This document shows positions 54,465 to 63,275 of a DNA stretch of 64,000 bases, in pieces. The stretch's first letter is position 1. The number at the start of each line of letters is the position of its first letter. This DNA is from Monoplex corrugatus (lineage: Eukaryota > Mollusca > Gastropoda > Littorinimorpha > Ranellidae). A program made the translations under genes and the position numbers. The DNA is taken from positions 52,870,246-52,934,245 of the forward strand of contig JAPXFY010000026.1 in NCBI GenBank assembly GCA_030674185.1. The letters run 5' to 3'. The notes below the pieces were generated by a model. That model worked only from the letters and a program-made list of their open reading frames with translations. It had not been told where the DNA came from and did no database searches.

Positions 54465-56540
54465 TGTTAGTACCTGAGGCCTCACTCACACTGGGTTTGG
54501 TCTTAGAAGATTGGGACCTGCTTCTTGTTTTTGGCAGATCTTTAGCCTGCGTTTTCTTTAACGAATCAGTAATTTTGCTCTGACTGCTATACCTTGGTGG
54601 AGCATGGCCACTGCTCTTACCGTCTATCCGTGTGTGGGAGGCAGCACGTCTAGGTCGCAGAGCATGGGTGACAAAACTGTCTGTATGCTCTGGTTTGTGT
54701 CTAGATCATCAGAATCTAGAACTAGATTGTCAGCATGTGAGTCTGACAAGCTTTTGGCGTTCGCGTTTTGTGTTATTGTGTGTGTATCATTTAATGCTTG
54801 ATCTGAGGTGTGTGCCACAACGTTAGTGTGATCAGCTGACTTTGTTCCGACACTGAGCACAGTGACCTCATCGGTACTCACATTCTCAGTATTAATTTTA
54901 CCCGATTCTTTGGTCGCTTCACATACATCTTCAGCTAGGACCTCACCCATATTTTCCATTTCTGCACCACTGATACAGGTGTCTTTGTCACTGACATCGG
55001 TATGATCGTCACCTTGATCACTATGCTGGATTTCGTGGACGTCACTGTCTGAGTCATGGCTGACTTCCTCATAAGGATCATCATGTGGGGGAGGGGCCAC
55101 TGAGTCCATGCTTTTGCAAATGTCATAAGTACATGGGCCATCACATGCGGAAGGGGCCACTGGGTCTTTCCTGCTTCGTTCAACGTGAGGACAAGAGTCA
55201 TCATTTGGGGAAGGGTTCACCGAGTCTATCCTGCTACGTCTGGTGTCGTAGCGTGGGGAAGGGACAACCGTCTGCTCTATATCCCGCTGATGTCCATACA
55301 TCCATTTGGCATTGACTCTGTTTGATTTAGATGGAACTGAATGATCCCTGCCAGTGTTTTCTTTCAGGAAGACAAACCTTCTGTGGTTTGATGTCGGTCG
55401 TCTGGTCACTTCGCTATATGAGTATGGACCAGGGACTAGTGGTCTGGAATTACTCCTGTCACAATCCAGGCGTTCAGAGCATTTATGAGTTCTTCCTCTG
55501 GTCTCCTCTGTGTGCGCCCTGACGACGTGGACAGCTCCTACATCAGCATGATCTCTGCTGGATCTGTGCGGATTTCTGGTGGTCTCATAGTGGTATTGTT
55601 GGTCTTTTGAGTAAGATTGTCCTGTCTCCCAGTGGTCCAGGTTGTCTTCATGCATAGAAACTGTGTGACGCCTTATGCTCTGGTTTCTGTGGTGACGTCC
55701 AAATTTGTTCTTTGAAGGATATCCGTGGTGAAGATGTTCATTTCTTTTGCCATCATGCATAGATTGTCTGTTATCCTGAACATGTGGCCAATGTTCGTCA
55801 AGGTGGGGGGCAGCTGAAGGGTAGTCATGACCGTTGTCATAGTCGTAATATGATTTTTGTCTGTCCCTCACACGCAGTTTTCCGTTGTATATATATGCGA
55901 TTTTACCACGCCCACGATGAAACTCGACCATTTGCCTCTGCCGCGAGGTGAGGTCAGACGCAACTTTGATCCCGCTTTCCCTGAGGTTATCTCTGAGTTC
56001 TCTGTTTCCTAAAACAGCCATTTTGTCCGTCCACCGGCAGAACTGAACTAAAATGGGACGGGGATTGCTACCAGAGGTACGAGGTTTTCCAAGTCTGACA
56101 GCACTTGCAATGTCTTCTTGATGCCAATTGGGTTTGGTTGCATGGTTATTCAAGATGTCTGTGATTATCTCAGTAGTAGCGTAATTGTCCTCCCAAGAAT
56201 ACTCTTCCACATTGATGAACAACACGTTGCACCTCTTGACATCTTGCTCCGTGGATTCTAGCTTTCTTTCCAGATTATCAATTCTGTCCGTGATTGTTGT
56301 GTTGAATTCTCTGAGGTCATCTATTTCTTCTTTATTTGTTTGGACACATTCCTTTAGTTTACGAACATCCTCAAAGAACTGTGATAAGTTATCCTCTAAG
56401 GCACTGAACTTATCGTCGACGAGTCTCTTGATTGTGGCTGCATGGATTTGTGTAAATCTCCAGTCTATCAGCTGCATTATACTGGCATCTGGTGTTGTAT
56501 ACCCGTGTTGAGCCATGATCGCTGTCTATACCAAGGACTT
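50935..56540 (-). mobile_element. APE-type non-LTR retrotransposon, almost full length
   Basis: Minus-strand order: ORF1 (56516-54624), spacer, ORF2 with endonuclease and RT (about 54464-50932). ORF1 is open throughout; ORF2 is broken by frameshifts. The 5' end appears to be close to 56540, next to a (GA)n tract. The 3' end near 50935 shows no clear A tail. No target-site duplication was found by eye. Confidence 0.85.
54624..56516 (-). CDS. LINE ORF1 protein, 630 aa, intact
   Basis: Starts MAQHGYTTPDASIMQLIDWR. Residues about 35-95 form a coiled coil (heptads around KFSALEDNLSQFFEDVRKLK and TDRIDNLERKLESTEQD). About 95-205 look like the RRM and C-terminal parts of L1-type ORF1 RNA-binding proteins (KRCNVLFINVEEYSWED, IASAVRLGKPR, NPRPILVQFCRW). 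From about 210 on the protein is His/Arg/Asp/Ser-rich and low in order. It would coat element RNA and act in the retrotransposition particle. It ends just upstream of ORF2 in another frame. A long disordered C-terminus is unusual for L1-type ORF1. Confidence 0.85.
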   Translation of the reverse strand: MAQHGYTTPDASIMQLIDWRFTQIHAATIKRLVDDKFSALEDNLSQFFEDVRKLKECVQTNKEEIDDLREFNTTITDRIDNLERKLESTEQDVKRCNVLFINVEEYSWEDNYATTEIITDILNNHATKPNWHQEDIASAVRLGKPRTSGSNPRPILVQFCRWTDKMAVLGNRELRDNLRESGIKVASDLTSRQRQMVEFHRGRGKIAYIYNGKLRVRDRQKSYYDYDNGHDYPSAAPHLDEHWPHVQDNRQSMHDGKRNEHLHHGYPSKNKFGRHHRNQSIRRHTVSMHEDNLDHWETGQSYSKDQQYHYETTRNPHRSSRDHADVGAVHVVRAHTEETRGRTHKCSERLDCDRSNSRPLVPGPYSYSEVTRRPTSNHRRFVFLKENTGRDHSVPSKSNRVNAKWMYGHQRDIEQTVVPSPRYDTRRSRIDSVNPSPNDDSCPHVERSRKDPVAPSACDGPCTYDICKSMDSVAPPPHDDPYEEVSHDSDSDVHEIQHSDQGDDHTDVSDKDTCISGAEMENMGEVLAEDVCEATKESGKINTENVSTDEVTVLSVGTKSADHTNVVAHTSDQALNDTHTITQNANAKSLSDSHADNLVLDSDDLDTNQSIQTVLSPMLCDLDVLPPTHG

Positions 56541-56568
56541 TTACGAACGCCGGGGAAAAAACAACAAC

Positions 56569-56570
<2 letters not shown>

Positions 56571-56609
<39 letters not shown>

Positions 56610-56725
56610 AGAGAGAGAAAGAGAGAGTGTGTGTGTGTGTGAAAGAGAGAAAGGAAGAGAGAGAGTATGTGTGTGTGTGTGCACGTGTGTATGAGTGAGA
56701 GAGAGATAGTGAGTGAGAGAGAGGG
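56571..56725. repeat. (GA)n/(GT)n compound microsatellite
   Basis: GA, GT, GA, GT, GA blocks in series. Confidence 0.95.
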
Positions 56726-56934
56726 ACAGCGATAGACAGAGACACAGAAAGAGTGCTTCTCTATGGTTTTGGATTTGATTTACATGCCCAGACTGTAGCA
56801 ATTCTATTGAGATAATCCCCTTCTTCCTGTATGTACGCGGTAACACCCCTTCCTCACCCATGTAAAATCCAAAACAAGTGTGACTGCCCGTGTTCAAGCA
56901 AACAGGAACCAGAAAAACAGGTAAAAAGAATCAG

Positions 56935-57057
56935 AACACGTATTTAATACAACCAGACAAGACAGGGGGAAATTTTCAGCCAACTGGCCTTTGTCAAGCG
57001 TAAGATCACAAACAAGCAAATACCAGATACAAAAATTAGGAGAAAAAAACTGAAACT
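56935..57057 (-). repeat. Dispersed repeat with hammerhead-like core, copy 2
   Basis: Counterpart of 15985-16105. On the minus strand: CGCTTGACAAAGGCCAGTTG then GCTGAAAATTT. Directly beside it, at 57054-57059, is GTAAGT, a consensus splice donor for the minus strand. Confidence 0.6.
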
Positions 57058-57059
57058 TA

Positions 57060-57224
57060 CCTGCTGCTCCGTCCAGTGTGAGAAAAGGATGGAGCAGCCA
57101 ACTGAGCAAAATTTGAATGTGTCCTTGTGTAACACAAATGGGTCAAAAGTCACACAACCTGTTTTCCACAATGAGTTTGAAATGTCACTTAAGACTTTGA
57201 CCTCTGATTCTTACCTTTTATATT
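57060..57224 (-). other. Orphan open segment with splice donor, left of the Penelope-like element
   Basis: The minus frame ESEVKVLSDISNSLWKTGCV then FDPFVLHKDTFKFCSVGCSI to HWTEQQ ends at a consensus donor (GTAAGT, 57054-57059). The frame is open from about 57210. The plus strand is also open here (MEQPTEQNLNVSLCNTNG from 57089). No domain recognised; coding status is open. Confidence 0.3.
57211..57224. repeat. 14-bp target-site duplication, left
   Basis: TTACCTTTTATATT, identical to 59862-59875. Confidence 0.85.
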
Positions 57225-57273
57225 CAGATTTTTACACTGTTGGGAGACCTTGTTCTTCAAAATTGGTAGCATT

Positions 57274-59736
57274 ATGTCTACCCCCCAACTGTTGAAACTT
57301 CCCCTACGTCTCATTCGCGATTACGATCGGACGATCATCACTACCTTTCGTGAATCAGAGAAATTACACCGCTCCCTAGCGAAGTTCAGGAACCATCTAC
57401 ACTTCACACTGCACTGCAAACATCACGGCGTCTTTCCCACCAGCCTAAAAATCAAAACTCCGATGAAAGGAACAGCAGCAAATAATATCATCAATCAGGC
57501 ACAACGAGCACTCATGAACGAACGCATCAAGCAAATCAACACCCGCATCACTTGTCTGGAAGGGAAAATCCAAGACCTCGAGGAAAGACTGAGCTCTAGC
57601 ACACTACCAGATGCTATGCTCTCCGAAATCAAAGAGTGGCTAAACAACACACGACGAATAGAATGGGACAAAGTACGCCAACGCCATCGAAAGAAATTCG
57701 AACTTTTAGCACCAAAAAACAACAGGAGACAACAGAATGACAAAAGCGAGATTACACCTGTACCGGAAGAAACAAAAAGAAAGACCAAAGAGAGGTGGGT
57801 GATCAATCTATCAGATCGCCAACTCACTAAACCTGAACAGGAAGTACTAGAGAAAGGACTAAATTTCGCCGTAGCCCCTAACAAGCTTCCAGTGGTAGAC
57901 CTCATCACAAGCATTGAAACAGCTTGCAGGTATATTGGCCCTAATTCAGAAGAAGCCACACACTTAAGATCAGACTGTGTCAGAATCATGAAACAGGCCA
58001 AACTACCGAAATCCAACTTAACACCGGACCAAAGACGGGCTCTGGCGGATTTAAAGAACGAACACGCCACAATGATCCTACCAGCTGACAAAGGTCGTGC
58101 CACAGTCATCATGCCTAGACCCATGTACTATGAGAAGGCAAGCAAACTTCTGGAAGATACTACAACATATGAACGCCTCAAGAAAGATCCTACTTCCAAG
58201 TTTTCCAACAAACTGAAAGACACACTGAAACGCCTGAAAGAGACGGACCGCCTGTCATTAGAACAGTACAGGAAATTATACCCAACTGTGTCCGACGTCC
58301 CCAAGTTCTATGGTCTACCCAAAGTCCACAAGAAAGAAGTCCCCCTCCGTCCCATAGTCGCATCCAGAGGTTCCATCATGTATGAGACGGCTAGATTTGT
58401 GGCGGACATCCTATCACCTCTCGTAGGACACACAGATCATCACATCCACAACAGTGCTGACCTAGTGGAAAAACTGAGTAACTACACCCTCGCTCATGAT
58501 GAACTCCTTGTGTCATATGATGTCTCTGCCCTATTTACCAGCGTACCAGTGAAAGAAAGCATAGAGATCATACGCCGAAGGTTACAAAACGACCAAACCC
58601 TCCACCAACGTACATCTCTCACAGTGGACGACGTATGTGAACTCTTGTCCTGCTGCCTCACCACCACCTACTTCACCTTCCAAGGTGAATTCTACCAACA
58701 AAAAGAAGGAGCAGCCATGGGCTCCCCAGTAAGCCCAATAGTAGCCAACCTGTTCATGGAGGATTTTGAAGAGAAAGCATTGGCTTCTTTCCACTCCCCA
58801 CCACGATACTGGGGGCGCTACGTAGACGACACCATGACTATCCTCCCCCAGCAACTGGTCGAACAGTTCACAGAACATCTGAACAACCAACACCCAGCCA
58901 TCAAATTCACGAGGGAAGTGGAACAGAACAACTCCATAGCCATGCTGGACACCCTCATCACCAGAACTGATGGCATTCTATCCTTCTCGGTCTACCGTAA
59001 ACCAACTCATACGGACCAATATTTACAGTTCGACAGCCACCAGCCCCTTGAACACAAACTGGGAGTGATTCGAACCCTTACCCACAGAGCTAACACCATA
59101 TGCAGTACCCAAGAGGCAAAAGACAAGGAGACAAACCACCTGAAAAAAGTGCTCACCATCTCGGGCTACAAAAAGTGGGCCTGGAACAGCCCGGGAGGCA
59201 GGAAATCCAACACCGCATCCCAACAGCCAGTGAAACAACACCAGCGCAAGGGACACATCACCATCCCATACGTAGGAGGTGTGAGTGACGCTCTGTCCAG
59301 AAAGATCAGAAAACTGGGGGTGGCTGTACATTCCAAACCTTCCAACACCATACGCAGCCAGCTGGTCACCCCCAAGGACAAAACCAGCAAACTCGACAAA
59401 GCTGGCATTATATACAGAATAGACTGCCAGGACTGTAACCAACATTATGTCGGTGAAACTGAACGCCCCCTTCAGAAGAGACTAACAGAACACAAGAGGG
59501 ACTCTTCTCCAGTAGGAGCTCACCTACACGCCGAAAAACATCAATTCAGTGCGGACAATGTCAACATCCTGGACAGAGAAAATAAGTGGTTCCAGCGAGG
59601 AGTCAAGGAGGCCATCTACATCGCAGCCACCAACCCCCCGCTCAACAGGGACCGGGGCCGTTACACCCTGCCCCCGGTGTACCATTCTCTGATTCGATCT
59701 CGTGAACTGGGTTCATCCCATGTTCGCGAGATCTGA
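57274..59736 (+). CDS. Penelope-like RT with GIY-YIG endonuclease, 820 aa
   Basis: Reverse transcriptase of the Penelope class, which primes on nicked DNA, fused to a GIY-YIG nuclease. A coiled-coil-like region is around residues 85-115 (RIKQINTRITCLEGKIQDLE). RT blocks: YGLPKVHKKEVPLRPIVAS (about 345), SYDVSALFTSVPV (about 413, motif A), GAAMGSPVSPIVANLFMED (about 475), RYVDDTM (about 514, motif C). Then SVYRKPTHTDQYL, a basic linker, and GIIYRIDCQDC plus HYVGETERPLQKRL (GIY-YIG, about 710-730) with the later NPPLNRDRG. The ATG at 57274 is at the very end of the left direct repeat. An open frame without ATG continues to 57250. No stop or frameshift, so it may be active. Confidence 0.95.
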   Translation: MSTPQLLKLPLRLIRDYDRTIITTFRESEKLHRSLAKFRNHLHFTLHCKHHGVFPTSLKIKTPMKGTAANNIINQAQRALMNERIKQINTRITCLEGKIQDLEERLSSSTLPDAMLSEIKEWLNNTRRIEWDKVRQRHRKKFELLAPKNNRRQQNDKSEITPVPEETKRKTKERWVINLSDRQLTKPEQEVLEKGLNFAVAPNKLPVVDLITSIETACRYIGPNSEEATHLRSDCVRIMKQAKLPKSNLTPDQRRALADLKNEHATMILPADKGRATVIMPRPMYYEKASKLLEDTTTYERLKKDPTSKFSNKLKDTLKRLKETDRLSLEQYRKLYPTVSDVPKFYGLPKVHKKEVPLRPIVASRGSIMYETARFVADILSPLVGHTDHHIHNSADLVEKLSNYTLAHDELLVSYDVSALFTSVPVKESIEIIRRRLQNDQTLHQRTSLTVDDVCELLSCCLTTTYFTFQGEFYQQKEGAAMGSPVSPIVANLFMEDFEEKALASFHSPPRYWGRYVDDTMTILPQQLVEQFTEHLNNQHPAIKFTREVEQNNSIAMLDTLITRTDGILSFSVYRKPTHTDQYLQFDSHQPLEHKLGVIRTLTHRANTICSTQEAKDKETNHLKKVLTISGYKKWAWNSPGGRKSNTASQQPVKQHQRKGHITIPYVGGVSDALSRKIRKLGVAVHSKPSNTIRSQLVTPKDKTSKLDKAGIIYRIDCQDCNQHYVGETERPLQKRLTEHKRDSSPVGAHLHAEKHQFSADNVNILDRENKWFQRGVKEAIYIAATNPPLNRDRGRYTLPPVYHSLIRSRELGSSHVREI

Positions 59737-59767
59737 GTAGAGATTCACGCAGACAGCATTAGAGCGC

Positions 59768-59823
59768 TGACGAAGATGGCGAGAACGCCATCGAAAGCTA
59801 CGGAACTGTGAGTAGCGATTTTT
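59768..59823 (+). ncRNA. Hammerhead-ribozyme-like motif of the Penelope-like element
   Basis: CTGACGA (59768), then a GATGGCG/CGCCATC stem capped by AGAA, then GAAA, then GCTAC/GTAGC with a ten-base loop. This is the order of a hammerhead core (CUGANGA, stem II, GAAA, stem III). One extra A sits before stem II, and the base after stem III is G rather than U, so the core is not fully canonical. Hammerheads are known in Penelope-like elements. The terminal repeat starts right after this motif. Confidence 0.5.
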
Positions 59824-59861
59824 ACACTGTTGGGAGACCTTGTTCTTCAAAATTGGTAGCA
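59818..59861 (+). repeat. Right direct repeat (pLTR) of the Penelope-like element
   Basis: ATTTTTACACTGTTGGGAGA, CCTTGTTCTTCAAAATTGGT, AGCATTA identical to 57228-57274. The last three bases (TTA) overlap the start of the target-site duplication. Confidence 0.9.
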
Positions 59862-59875
59862 TTACCTTTTATATT
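59862..59875. repeat. 14-bp target-site duplication, right
   Basis: TTACCTTTTATATT, identical to 57211-57224. Confidence 0.85.
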
Positions 59876-60030
59876 GTTTCTGGAATTACTTGTCTACCAA
59901 TTCTCTTATGCCGAAACCTTATAACACAGTCTGAACGGTCTAAAATTTTGGTTTCCATTAGCTCTGGGCTTAAGGTAGTGAAATAAATGATTGTAGAAAA
60001 TGACCAATTTTCATCAATTCTGTCAAGCTG
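59869..60030 (-). other. Orphan open segment with splice acceptor, right of the Penelope-like element
   Basis: Minus strand: TGTGCTCGCAG (60031-60041) looks like an acceptor. The open frame then reads LDRIDENWSFSTIIYFTTLS, PELMETKILDRSDCVIRFRH, KRIGRQVIPETI and stops at a TAA made inside the target site. Could be an exon or an old element. No domain recognised. Confidence 0.35.
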
Positions 60031-60139
60031 CGAGCACATCAAACAAGATGTGAGTTGAGTCATAGGCACATTACAACAAACAAATTACATGGAATGGAAG
60101 TATTTTGACAAAACACCAGAGAGAGAAAAAGAAGTGGGA

Positions 60140-60143
60140 AGGG

Positions 60144-60231
<88 letters not shown>

Positions 60232-60275
60232 AGAGAGAGAGAGAACAAGAGAGACAAAGAGAGAGACAGAGAGAG
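60140..60275. repeat. (GA)n microsatellite
   Basis: About 45 GA units then GA-rich sequence. Confidence 0.97.
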
Positions 60276-62715
60276 GGATTCAAAATCACAGTCAATGTTC
60301 ATGTTTAATTAAACAAGATCACATCAACCAGTCAGCCTGCACAGCTAATTACCATAAAATAAATTACTTGTCAGTGTAAGCCTCCTTGTCCCCTACACCA
60401 CCCTGTGTCTTTTCAGAAACAGTCAACCATTAACTCGCTATCACAAAACTTTCAATACACACTCAGTGTGTATGTTGTGTGTGTGAGTGCAAGTTGTATG
60501 TGTGCGTACAGTGGGCCATGTTTCATTATGCAGTAAATATTCATATAATTTACCAGGGCTGCACGTTTCAAAACCCAGACAAACGAAAGAAAATGCACAA
60601 AAACACTTACAAATGTGAAAAATTGTTAAGCTCAGCATAACACCAAAACAGTTGGATCAAACAGTTTAGTGCACCTTGAACACGACTGACTATCACAAGG
60701 GCTGGTTAGAATACAGGTATAAATTTCCCTTCATCCAATCCGACTACACAGGCCTGAGTCTAGTTTATGAAAAACTGAGCTTGCATCCATCCAGCTGTGA
60801 ACTGATATCTGATCCTATTCAGGATTGAGAAAAGTAAAGCAGTTATTCAGGGGCCAACAGAGTTAAGATCTATTACCATCTCACTCCCATGTGGACTCAA
60901 GGATACTGGAAAATCTTCCAAGTAGCCAATATTGTACTAGTAAGTAAGTGATTGTCACTTTATGGCTGTACTAGTAAGTGATTGTCACTTTATGGCTAAG
61001 TCAACTTTACTGTCAGCCACTTGTGACGTCCCACTTTCCACTTTGCTCTTATCAGAGACACATGTCCAAAATTACAGTTGTGTTTTTTGTCTTCCAACTT
61101 TTTTTACTGCCTGATCCTGAGTGTATAAAAGCATTATTTCATAAATTTCTGTATTTCTTTCTTTTATTGTCAGAGTAGATTTACCATGTGAAATTTGGGC
61201 TCCTCTCTCTGCTGCTATCCATTTTCTCTTCTTCCTTTTCTTTTGTATGCATGTATTTCTGTCCACCCTTAGAAAGTGGATTTTTACTGCAGAAGTTGGC
61301 CAGCATTTGTTGCCACAGGGTATTTAACACAAGCAAAGTGCACACTGCACATAGAACCTTGAATTTGTCTCATTTGAAATACTTTTTAGCAGCTTTTTGT
61401 TTCACATTTATTGTGCGCAACTTTGTACATTTTAAACATTATGTACCATTTCATTTCTCAGTGACTCTGGGTTGATAAATACATGTAGTACATACCACCC
61501 TAGCCCCTTCTTTCCTGCTTTTGTGTGATCTTTGAAAAAGAGCACTATTTAATACTACCACCCTAGTATTACTGTTACCTGTGTTTAAACTTGTAAGCAG
61601 TTTCAATGTCATGTCTGTTGAGGTCAGTTTTGTAGGTCACTCGCAGGTGACTTTACTAAGTGATTCTGGCTTGACAGGTAAAACATACACCCCCTCCCAC
61701 CCCCAACAGCCTCTTCCCCCACTTTCCTGTTTCCATGTTATCTGCAGAACGAACTGTCACAAAGTGTTACCACCCTGAGTCACTCTTCTTATCGCTCTTT
61801 AATGCATTTAAGCAGTTTTAAGTTCTATGTATATCCTCTATCACATGTAAGAACGCACTCCTCGTGGTTTTGTTACCTTTTATGGGCTGCTCCAATTTCT
61901 ATAAGTAAATATGCAAGAATGGTTCTGATACTCAGAAAGCTGAAATCTTTTTTCCCCTACTTTGTTCATTTATCACTCCATTCAGATCCACCCTTGCTCC
62001 CATTAAAATTTCAAAATATTTGTATCTCTCACCTGTCGGTGTCACTGGGTTCAGGGTTGGCCGCTGACACTGCCACTCCCCTCCAAAACAGCTCTGATTT
62101 GTATCTATAGTGTATTACAGTGTTTACTGCAGAACATGAAATACTATACTCAGTGATATGCTTCTTACCTGTGGCATTTTGGTATTTTTGCAGCATTTGC
62201 CGTAGGAAACCATAAGATCTACTGCAGCAATAAAACACCACAGATCACACCCTTGAGAATGCTACAAGGTGTGATCAACAACTGAGACAGTTTTTTAAAG
62301 TATGATTGGTTTTTTTTCCCTCACTGGAGTGACAAAAAAATGACAATTATACCGGAACAGCATGTGCTTTACCCACTGATGGACTCCCTCAGCCTTTCAA
62401 TCAACTTTTGGCATAAACTGAAGGAGCTAAAGGCTTGGTTCATTGGTTTTCTGTTGGCCATCTGGAAACAACATAATCATGAAAAGATGATGAAGATGGA
62501 GTGGGCACAGTAACCGAAGACAGCAGGACATCATCCGGAATACTCTTCGTGGGAAACCTGAAGGAAAATGCAAAGAAGGAATACCCATGAACACTGGTAA
62601 TGAATAGTAGAAGAACTCGGTGCCCTGAAACACATCCGGATACCATACAGAGGCTGGTGCAGAACAGACCAGAGTGACATACCTTCGCTGCTGCCTTACA
62701 TGCTAGTGGCCCAGT
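60276..62715. other. No gene recognised
   Basis: A long unique-looking stretch. A duplicated GTACTAGTAAGTGATTGTCACTTTATGGCT-like phrase lies at 60936-60995. Open frames reach about 100 codons but none shows a domain, and prdx6 exon 1 was looked for here without success. Confidence 0.4.
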
Positions 62716-63275
62716 TATTGTTGTTTAAAGCCCAGTCGACTGCATAGAGCCATATCAGGGCTATAACCAGTTCAAAACATACACGATACTTCAAGAGGGA
62801 AAAAGGGAAAAGAAAATTAAGTACACATATCAGTGCATTCATGCACATAATCTATGGACATGCCCCTGGCACTGACCATTCCGTCCAATTCATTGCACAG
62901 GAGATTTTTAAAAAAAACAACTGAATACAAATTTAAGCATAACTAAGGACACTAAAAGTAAAACATATATAAAAACCGGTCTAAATTACCTAAAATTGAT
63001 TCTACATATCTCATCATATCCCCAGAGCCAAAATTGCACTTAAAACATGTATCCAATTATCAATTTTAAGAGAAAGTATGTATGACTTTATCGAACACAT
63101 ACAGGTGAACAGCAGCAAGGCAGAAAATGATAGAAAGGAATGACAGTGAGAAAGCAAAGGAGGAAGAAAGAAACAAAGAGTAACAGAAAAGAGGAAATTT
63201 CTAGCACAGAATTTCCAGAAGGTGGGGATATTATCTATACTGAATGAGCCCCCGGCACCCCCACGGGGGGCAGTG
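62716..63275. repeat. Interspersed repeat family B, full copy
   Basis: TTGTTGTTTAAAGCCCAGTC at the left, GGACATGCCCCTGGCACTGA, AGCAAGGCAGAAAATGATAG, and GAGCCCCCGGCACCCCCACG at the right. Confidence 0.9.

Larger units (their letters stand above)
57225..59861 (+). mobile_element. Penelope-like retroelement, complete
   Basis: 2637 bp between two copies of TTACCTTTTATATT. Direct repeats of 47 bp (57228-57274 and 59818-59864, beginning ATTTTTACACTGTTGGGAGA) mark both ends, as partial pLTRs. One open reading frame fills the element. Upstream of the right repeat lies a hammerhead-like motif. Confidence 0.92.

Noticed and set aside
57250..57273. Start of the Penelope-like ORF at 57250
   Set aside because: The first codon there is TTG. 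The first ATG in frame is at 57274.
57495..58124. 209-codon minus-strand frame
   Set aside because: Shadow of the Penelope-like RT gene on the other strand.
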